NCBI GenBank assembly: GCA_031273305.1
Contig: JAISSC010000141.1
Location: forward strand, 1 to 20,365
Source of the DNA: Flavobacteriaceae bacterium
GTDB taxonomy: Bacteria > Bacteroidota > Bacteroidia > Flavobacteriales > Weeksellaceae
DNA length: 20,365 bases
Direction: 5' to 3'
The notes under the pieces are model-generated. The model did no database searches and was not told where the DNA came from. It was given only the letters and a program-made list of their open reading frames with translations. Each line of letters begins with the position of its first letter. Within the stretch, counting starts at the first letter, position 1. The translations under genes and the position numbers were made by a program. This document shows positions 14,405 through 20,365 of this stretch, one piece after another.

Positions 14405-14962
14405 ATGGAAAAAACTTCTCAACAATTTGATTCTATTATTTTAACCTGCAAAAGGTTATTTAAGAATAAGATGCTGGATTATGGTGCTGCATGGAGAATA
14501 CTCCGATTGCCGTCCTTAACGGATCAGGTCTATATCAAAGCCAATCGTATACGAACCATACAGGAAAAAGGGGAACAAAAGGTACAGGAAAATATAGAGG
14601 GAGAATTTACGGCAATCATTAACTATTCCATTATGGCACTGATACAGTTGGAAAAAGGAGTGGCAGAACAACCTGACCTGAATATAGAAGAGGCATCGGA
14701 GCTGTTTGATAAAAAAGCTGCGGAAGCCAAAAACCTAATGAACGATAAAAATCACGATTATGGAGAAGCCTGGCGTGACCTGCGAATCAGCTCTATTACT
14801 GACCTTATCTTGCAAAAACTTTTAAGGATAAAGCAAATAGAGGATAATAAGGGAAAAACCTTAGTATCGGAAGGATTAGATGCTAATTATTACGATATTT
14901 TGAATTATGCCGTGTTCGCCCTAATATTATTACAAGAAAAATCCCAAAAAACAATCTTATGA
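14405..14962 (+). CDS. DUF1599 protein with two tandem domain copies
   Basis: This is a 185-residue cytoplasmic protein of the DUF1599 family, which I recall as nucleotide modification associated domain 1. It is built from two similar halves, about residues 8-84 and 101-178. The first carries NKMLDYGAAWRILR and INYSIMALIQLEK; the second carries DKNHDYGEAWRDLR and LNYAVFALILLQEK. The repeated DYG-AWR motif and a shared helix order suggest an all-alpha fold with two potential sites. No reaction is established. The gene overlaps the next one by four bases (ATGA at 14959-14962), giving a DUF1599 / DoxX-like / tpiA unit that recurs in Bacteroidota. A nucleotide-binding or nucleotide-processing role is an inference only. 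Confidence 0.9.
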   Translation: MEKTSQQFDSIILTCKRLFKNKMLDYGAAWRILRLPSLTDQVYIKANRIRTIQEKGEQKVQENIEGEFTAIINYSIMALIQLEKGVAEQPDLNIEEASELFDKKAAEAKNLMNDKNHDYGEAWRDLRISSITDLILQKLLRIKQIEDNKGKTLVSEGLDANYYDILNYAVFALILLQEKSQKTIL

Positions 14963-16053
14963 AATATATAACTTATTTTTTCAGAATTGTAGTAGGTGTC
15001 ATATTTATTATTTCCGGAGGGGTAAAAACCGTAGACCCGATAGGTTTTTCCTATAAATTGGAGGAATATTTCGGTCCCGGAGTGTTTGATATTCCCTTTC
15101 TGCAAGAGTTGGCTCTCCCGATAGCCATTTTTTTTGTGGTACTGGAGGTTTTGCTGGGAGTATTCCTGTTGCTCGGAATTTGGAAAAGATTTACCGTATA
15201 TTCCGTATTGTTACTTATAATATTCTTTGCATTCCTGACGTTTTATTCAGCCTATTTTAACAAAGTCACTGATTGTGGATGTTTTGGCGAGGCTTTAAAG
15301 CTGGCTCCCTGGACTTCCTTCTGGAAAGATATTGCTCTTTTAGTCCTGATACTGTTTCTGGTATTCGGGATAAAATATACAGAGCCTCTGTTTATGCCTA
15401 AGGTCAACCTTACCCTGACAGGTCTGATTTTTATCGGGTGTTTCTGGGTGGTTTATCAGGGAATTGCCCATTTACCTCTGATAGATTTTAGACCTTATGC
15501 CGTAGGAAAAGACCTGAAAAAGGGGATGAATGATGGCATACCTCAGGAGGATATGATAATTTACACGATGGAGAACCTTAAGACTCGTGAAGAGAAAAAA
15601 TTGAGTTCCGATGAGTATATCAATACTAATATCTGGCAGGACACGCTTAACTGGAAGATTAAAAATATGCATACCGAGATAATAAGAGAAGCCGTATTGC
15701 CGTCGGTTCATGACTTTGTTATAGACTGTGGGAATGAAGATACGACGGAAGAGGTGCTAAATGAAGCTAAAATAGCCGTAATTACCATTCCATTTGCAAA
15801 AAAGTTAAGTGTGATAGAGCGTGCGGAATTGCGAAAAATTATTTCGGATTTAGCTAAGAAAAATATTAAATTTGTGGTTTTAACGAATGAGCCTGAAGCC
15901 TTAAGTCCGATATTTTCATGTTTTGCAGATCAAACCACTTTAAAAACAATTAATCGCAGTAATCCGGGACTTATGATATTGAAGAAAGGAGTAGTAGTTG
16001 CCAAGTATCATGTAAATGACTTTCCGGCTGTGAAGGAAATAGAAAAATTATAG
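14959..16053 (+). CDS. BT_3928-type DoxX/MauE-like membrane protein with C-terminal soluble domain
   Basis: This is a 364-residue inner-membrane protein. The first 150 residues have four membrane helices in the DoxX/MauE style, including FFRIVVGVIFIISGGVKTVD and the VTDCGCFGEALKLAPWTSFW loop (about 98-117). That CxCFG loop is typical of MauE-like redox-related membrane proteins. Another helix lies near 149-170. The C-terminal 175 residues are soluble and resemble a thioredoxin-like fold: alternating strands and helices, and the hairpin SNPGLMILKKGVVVAKYHVN near the end, but without a CxxC active site. A link to disulfide or quinone-coupled redox is possible but unproven. The start overlaps the DUF1599 stop, and tpiA follows after 23 bp, so the three are probably one operon. 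Confidence 0.85.
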   Translation: MKYITYFFRIVVGVIFIISGGVKTVDPIGFSYKLEEYFGPGVFDIPFLQELALPIAIFFVVLEVLLGVFLLLGIWKRFTVYSVLLLIIFFAFLTFYSAYFNKVTDCGCFGEALKLAPWTSFWKDIALLVLILFLVFGIKYTEPLFMPKVNLTLTGLIFIGCFWVVYQGIAHLPLIDFRPYAVGKDLKKGMNDGIPQEDMIIYTMENLKTREEKKLSSDEYINTNIWQDTLNWKIKNMHTEIIREAVLPSVHDFVIDCGNEDTTEEVLNEAKIAVITIPFAKKLSVIERAELRKIISDLAKKNIKFVVLTNEPEALSPIFSCFADQTTLKTINRSNPGLMILKKGVVVAKYHVNDFPAVKEIEKL

Positions 16054-16076
16054 TACTAAACTTAAACAACAATAAT

Positions 16077-16835
16077 ATGAGAAGAAAAATAGTGGCAGGT
16101 AATTGGAAAATGAATAAGACGTTACCGGAGGCAAAATTATTATTAACGGAAATAGACACTTATATACAATCTAAACCGCCTAAGTGTGAGGTAATTGTAG
16201 GTATTCCTTTTGTCTATATTGAAAGTGCAAAAGCTAATCATAAGGATCTTAACGTATTTTCGGAAGATATTTCAGAACATAGGTCAGGAGCATACACAGG
16301 GGAAGTTTCTGCGGAGATGCTGAAATCCATCCATGCGGACGGAGCTATTATAGGACATTCCGAAAGGAGACAATATCATAAGGAAACCGACGAACAAATA
16401 GGAGCAAAGGTAAAGATTGCTTTAGACAATGGTTTAACTCCTATTTTCTGTAACGGAGAGGTGTTGGAAGAAAGGAAATCCGGAAGACATAAGGAAGTTG
16501 TAAAAAGACAAACGGAAGTTGCCTTGTTCGGGCTTTCTCCTGAAGATATATCTAAGGTGATCATTGCCTACGAACCGGTTTGGGCTATAGGAACAGGAGA
16601 GACCGCAACTCCGGAGCAGGCTCAGGAAATACATGCCTATATACGTGGATTGATTGCAACCCAATATGGAAATGAAATTGCCGATTCTATTTCCATTCTT
16701 TACGGAGGAAGCGTAAAACCGTCCAATGCGAAAGAGATCTTCTCTAAACCTGATGTAGATGGAGGCTTGATAGGAGGAGCCGCATTAAATATAAATGATT
16801 TTAGCGCATTGATAGACATTTATTCGGAAATATAA
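16077..16835 (+). CDS. tpiA: Triose-phosphate isomerase
   Basis: This glycolytic and gluconeogenic enzyme interconverts dihydroxyacetone phosphate and glyceraldehyde 3-phosphate in the cytoplasm. The 252-residue TIM-barrel protein has all the key residues: N9 and K11 in AGNWKMNK, the electrophile H94 in GHSERR, the catalytic base E166 in AYEPVWAIGTG with flexible loop 6 (167-174), and the phosphate-binding GGSVKPSNA and GGLIGGAAL. It is third in the DUF1599 / DoxX-like / tpiA cluster, 23 bp after the DoxX-like gene. Nothing is unusual in length or motifs. Confidence 0.98.
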   Translation: MRRKIVAGNWKMNKTLPEAKLLLTEIDTYIQSKPPKCEVIVGIPFVYIESAKANHKDLNVFSEDISEHRSGAYTGEVSAEMLKSIHADGAIIGHSERRQYHKETDEQIGAKVKIALDNGLTPIFCNGEVLEERKSGRHKEVVKRQTEVALFGLSPEDISKVIIAYEPVWAIGTGETATPEQAQEIHAYIRGLIATQYGNEIADSISILYGGSVKPSNAKEIFSKPDVDGGLIGGAALNINDFSALIDIYSEI

Positions 16836-16925
16836 ATTTTTTACGTATTTTTATGCTAACTTAGCCCGGTATTTTATTTATTAGTCGAATTTACGTTTTA
16901 TCCCTTATTCAAACACAAAATTCTT

Positions 16926-19847
16926 ATGAAAAAAAAGATTTCGTTTTTCATTACAATATTATTTTTTACAATGAATACAAAAGCGCAAGGGTATAAAACG
17001 GAAACCCGCACGGACTCTCAGGGATACGTATACGAAACTGTGACGAATGACCCGACCAAATCAAGGATATATACATTGAAGAACGGGTTGAAAGTATATT
17101 TGTCCCGAAATGATGACGAGCCAAAGATACAAACCTATATTTCCGTTCGGGCGGGGTCTGCAAACGACCCATCCGATAATACCGGGCTTGCCCATTATCT
17201 GGAGCATATGATGTTTAAAGGAACGAGTAAGATAGGCTCGCTTAACTGGGAAAAAGAATCGGAACTGCTAAAACGTATCTCCGACCTGTATGAACAGCAT
17301 AAGGCAGAAAAATCTCCGGCAAAGAAAAACGAAATTTATAAGCAAATTGATAAAATATCGCAGGAGGCTTCCCGATATGCAATTGCAAATGAATATGATA
17401 AGATAATATCAGAATTAGGAGCTACCGGAACGAATGCCCATACCGGCCCGGATGAAACCGTTTATAAGAATACCATCCCCTCCCATGAACTGGAAAGGTG
17501 GCTGGTGGTCGAGAAAGAACGTTTTTCGGAGTTAGTCCTGCGGCTCTTCCATACGGAACTGGAGGCAGTTTATGAGGAATTTAACAGGGCACAGGATAAC
17601 GACGGACGTCTGGTAAATCATGAACTTATGGAAGCCCTTTTTCCCATTCATGCCTATGGGCAACAAACCACTCTGGGGAAGCCGGAACATTTGAAAAATC
17701 CCTCTATGAAAGCCATCCATGATTATTACAGGAAGTATTATGTCCCTAATAACATGGCGGTAGTCCTTTCGGGCGATTTGGATTTTGATACGGCAATACG
17801 ATTGGTTGACCGTTATTTCGGTGGTTTTCCATATAAAGAACTTCCGCAGGAGGAAAAAGAGGAGGAGAGACCATTAACCTCCGTAGTGAAGCGGGTAGTG
17901 AAAAGCCCATCTGCCGAGAGATTGCAAATAGCTTTCAGAAGCGAGGGAGCGGGAACTAAAGAGGCTTTGTACGTAAAAATGGTAAGTATGATTCTGGATA
18001 ATTCCGGTGCGGGGTTAATCGACGTACATATCAACCAGAAACAAAAAGCACAGGGGGCAGGTTCTTATGTCTCTTTTTTCACTGATTATGGTATGCATGC
18101 CCTGTACGGCGTTTCGAGGGAGGGACAGACGCTAGAAGAAGTGCAACAACTCTTATTGGAACAACTTGAAGAGGTTAAAAGAGGTAATTTTGAAGACTGG
18201 CTGATTCCTGCAATCGTGAAAGACTTGAAAGTTCAACGTGTCAAACGCCGGGAAACTGCCAACGGAGTGGCTACTCAGATGTATAATGCTTTTATCCGAA
18301 AACAGTCGTGGCAGTCGGTTCTTAACGAGGCTGTCGAGTTGGATAAAATTACTAAAGAAGACGTTGTCAGGTTTGCAAATGAGTTTTACAGGGATAATTA
18401 TGTTGTTGTTTATAAGGAAAAAGGGGTAAATGATAAACTGGTACGTGTCGGGAATCCGAAGATCACCCCGATAGTGTTAAATCGTACAGACCAGTCCGAG
18501 TTTTATAAGGAATTTTCCCTGCTTCCCGAAAAAGATATATTGCCCCAGTTTGTGGATTATTCAGCGGTAATCAAAACTGAAAATATAAAAGATGCTCCTT
18601 TCCATTTTATTAAAAACAACAATAACGGATTGGGAGAACTGTATTATATTTTCGATTTCGGAACGGATAATAACCATGAATTAAGTCTGGCGTTGCATTA
18701 TTTGAATTTTTTAGGAACCGATACTTATTCAAGACCCGAACTGGAACAGGAATTTTATAAGATCGGAGTTGAGTATGCGATACAGGTTCAGCACGATCGT
18801 ATTTACTTTAGCTTACATGGATTGGAGGAAAACCTGCCTAAGGGAATAAAACTGCTGGAACACTTGCTGGCTAACGTAAAACCAAATTCGGAAGTTTATC
18901 AGGATTATGTTCAAACTGTCCTAAAAGCGAGAAAGGATTCCAAGCTGAATAAACAGTCTATCTTGAATGCTTTGGCTCAATATGCCCGATTCGGAGAGAA
19001 TAACCGGATAAGAAATGTGATTCCTGAACAGGACTTACTGAATAAGAACCCTCAGGAATTGGTGAATATAAGTAAGGGATTGCTCAACTATAAGCATGAT
19101 ATTTTTTATTATGGACCTAATGATGCGGTGATTAAAAAAGCCGTTCGGAAATATCATAATTTCGGGCAAAGACTGGAATATGCTTCTCCTGTTGTTCTTT
19201 ATGAGGAGCTGGTTTCTGACGGTGCTCTTTATTTTGTTCCGTATGATATGGTGCAAACCGAGATTTTATTCCAATCTCGCGGAGAGAAATTTGAGGTTTC
19301 CAAAATGCCGTCGGCTCGTGTTTTTAATGAGTATTTCGGCAGGGGATTGTCTTCTATCGTTTTTCAGGAAATAAGGGAAAGTAAATCTCTGGCTTATTCT
19401 GCTTATGCAAATTATTCTATCGCTATGGATAAAAATAAATATGATTTTGTGTCTTCCTATCTCGGAACTCAGGCAAATAAACTTCCGGAGGCAATAAAGA
19501 CCCTGAATGAACTGATGAACCATATGCCGGAAGTAGAAAAACAATTTGAAAATGCCAAAAAGGGAGCGTTGAAACAAATCGCCTCCGACAGAATTACTAA
19601 AGCAGGTATTTTCTGGTCTTATCTTACGGCAAAAAGACGAGGACTGAATCATGATGTGAGAAAGGATATATATGCTGAAATTCAGGCGTTACATCTTTCT
19701 GACCTACGGGATTTTTTTAACAGGGAAATCAAAGGGAAAAGGTATAATATCGCTTTAATAGGTAAGAAAGAAACCCTCGACTGGAAAGCGGTTCAAAGAC
19801 TGGGAACAGTGAAAGAACTAACGATTGATGAGCTGTTTAATTATTAA
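16926..19847 (+). CDS. Secreted M16 family zinc metallopeptidase (pitrilysin/insulinase-like)
   Basis: This is a 973-residue zinc peptidase. A signal peptide is likely at residues 1-20 (KKKISFFITILFFTMNTKA, then QG), so it acts in the periplasm or at the surface. The inverted zinc motif HxxEH is present as HYLEH (90-94). The third ligand is probably in ELEAVYEEFNRAQDN (211-225). Between them is a charged, helix-rich insert (about 108-165), so the spacing of about 122 residues is longer than the 76 typical of pitrilysin. A second, C-terminal M16 half keeps FQEIRESKSLAYSAYANYS, the substrate-grasping R/Y type element, but no zinc motif. The enzyme probably forms a chamber that degrades peptides. 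It has its own 90-bp upstream region with only a weak -7-like TACGTTTT. Confidence 0.93.
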   Translation: MKKKISFFITILFFTMNTKAQGYKTETRTDSQGYVYETVTNDPTKSRIYTLKNGLKVYLSRNDDEPKIQTYISVRAGSANDPSDNTGLAHYLEHMMFKGTSKIGSLNWEKESELLKRISDLYEQHKAEKSPAKKNEIYKQIDKISQEASRYAIANEYDKIISELGATGTNAHTGPDETVYKNTIPSHELERWLVVEKERFSELVLRLFHTELEAVYEEFNRAQDNDGRLVNHELMEALFPIHAYGQQTTLGKPEHLKNPSMKAIHDYYRKYYVPNNMAVVLSGDLDFDTAIRLVDRYFGGFPYKELPQEEKEEERPLTSVVKRVVKSPSAERLQIAFRSEGAGTKEALYVKMVSMILDNSGAGLIDVHINQKQKAQGAGSYVSFFTDYGMHALYGVSREGQTLEEVQQLLLEQLEEVKRGNFEDWLIPAIVKDLKVQRVKRRETANGVATQMYNAFIRKQSWQSVLNEAVELDKITKEDVVRFANEFYRDNYVVVYKEKGVNDKLVRVGNPKITPIVLNRTDQSEFYKEFSLLPEKDILPQFVDYSAVIKTENIKDAPFHFIKNNNNGLGELYYIFDFGTDNNHELSLALHYLNFLGTDTYSRPELEQEFYKIGVEYAIQVQHDRIYFSLHGLEENLPKGIKLLEHLLANVKPNSEVYQDYVQTVLKARKDSKLNKQSILNALAQYARFGENNRIRNVIPEQDLLNKNPQELVNISKGLLNYKHDIFYYGPNDAVIKKAVRKYHNFGQRLEYASPVVLYEELVSDGALYFVPYDMVQTEILFQSRGEKFEVSKMPSARVFNEYFGRGLSSIVFQEIRESKSLAYSAYANYSIAMDKNKYDFVSSYLGTQANKLPEAIKTLNELMNHMPEVEKQFENAKKGALKQIASDRITKAGIFWSYLTAKRRGLNHDVRKDIYAEIQALHLSDLRDFFNREIKGKRYNIALIGKKETLDWKAVQRLGTVKELTIDELFNY

Positions 19848-19913
19848 ATGCTAAATCCGTACTCTCCAAAATCTCCACTTTGACGGCTATTTAACATTTC
19901 TAAGATAAAGTAT

Positions 19914-19932
19914 AGCGTGGGTTCGGGATAAG
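19914..19932 (+). repeat. Solo terminus-like motif AGCGTGGGTTCGGGATAAG
   Basis: It matches the inverted right end of the element at 11652-12010 at 17 of 19 positions. It lies between the M16 peptidase stop and the partial gene at the right edge, with no partner end visible in the window. Confidence 0.45.
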
Positions 19933-19974
19933 AGAGTTGAAGTTAGTTGAATGATGTTGCATTCCTCCAGAATC

Positions 19975-20365
19975 TTACTTTTCTATAAAAATTAAGTCCT
20001 TATTTAGAATAGAAGTGATAAAAGAAGGTAAAGCAGGAAAATCAGGGTTTTCCCAATAATTATATGAATAATTAGAATATAGATAGGAATGATTATATTT
20101 TATTTTCAAATTTTTAAATTCTTCCTTTGAAAGATATCTTTTATCTAATATGTGAAAATTCCTAAATTCTTCATATAGTTTAGTCTCCTTTTTTTTAGTA
20201 AAATAATCTTTGGAATATTCTAAAATATGGTCAAGCCCTTTGAGGGAAATATCTCCCGGATAAAAATTTTCTGAAACGGTGTTGTTTACGGTTTTCTGGT
20301 GTATCCCAAAAAAAGAAGATTCTTTTGGTCTGTCAGGCGTATAATATTCCAAGTAAAGGGTTGTA
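19975..20365 (-). CDS. Unrecognised protein, C-terminal part (enters from right edge)
   Basis: The minus-strand frame stops with TAA at 19975-19977 and is open to the window edge, giving 130 codons without a start that needs to be real. The first in-frame possible start is a TTG near 20352, but the frame continues upstream as TTLYLEYYTPDRPKESS, so the gene probably starts outside. The sequence is rich in Tyr, Lys, Phe and Asn (for example KIKYNHSYLYSNYSYNYWEN) and contains DHILEYSKDYFTKKKETKLY. I recognise no domain, membrane helix or catalytic motif. It is convergent with the M16 peptidase, with 127 bp between them. Low GC and odd composition could fit an accessory gene. Confidence 0.6.
   Translation of the reverse strand, partial: TTLYLEYYTPDRPKESSFFGIHQKTVNNTVSENFYPGDISLKGLDHILEYSKDYFTKKKETKLYEEFRNFHILDKRYLSKEEFKNLKIKYNHSYLYSNYSYNYWENPDFPALPSFITSILNKDLIFIEK

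Noticed and set aside
19035..19652. Antisense open frames within the M16 peptidase gene
   Set aside because: The plus-strand peptidase frame is continuous with clear motifs, so these are shadows.

Overview
The window looks like a chromosomal segment from a low-GC member of the Bacteroidota, most likely the Flavobacteriia. The support is gliding-type gldF and gldG genes, an AccD without zinc-ribbon cysteines, the Bacteroidota-typical pair of a class IV aminotransferase-like gene and a START-like gene, and the DUF1599 / BT_3928-like / tpiA cluster. Several promoters also carry the Bacteroidota -7 box TAnnTTTG. I cannot name the genus from sequence alone.

Layout. At 1-1046 (minus) lies the 5' part of an AlbA_2/Schlafen-like ATP-binding protein that runs off the left edge. 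Its upstream region holds a cluster of inverted repeats. accD (1328-2182) follows and ends in a strong terminator. A tight plus-strand operon fills 2257-7404: an SpmA-SpmB fusion, a HemJ-like protein, GldF, GldG and a short RsmI-like methyltransferase. At 7405-7676 there is a promoter-like box, a 43-codon ORF with tandem Cys codons and a GC-rich terminator; together they resemble a leader or small RNA with no downstream gene. Two minus-strand genes follow: a class IV aminotransferase homologue lacking the catalytic lysine, and a START-like protein. Next come a sigma-70-family factor (9267-9854) with a 47-residue microprotein just downstream, a DedA membrane protein (minus) and a GNAT acetyltransferase (plus).

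Between the GNAT gene and gyrB lies a roughly 360-bp element bounded by near-perfect 20-bp inverted repeats. Its interior is rich in hairpins and carries no convincing gene. Similar terminus motifs occur alone near 10999 and 19914. gyrB (minus, 12029-13964) carries a one-register frameshift near position 13481. Upstream of gyrB is an array of GCGAGG...GGCAATCT interspersed palindromic repeats. The plus-strand cluster DUF1599 / DoxX-like / tpiA (14405-16835) follows, then a large secreted M16 metallopeptidase (16926-19847). The C-terminal part of an unrecognised protein enters from the right edge on the minus strand.

Most of the window is core metabolism and housekeeping. The unusual parts are the hairpin-rich inverted-repeat element, the orphan leader-like transcript, the probable pseudoenzyme aminotransferase, the microprotein behind the sigma factor and the broken gyrB frame. 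I see no CRISPR array, tRNA, rRNA or complete transposase.
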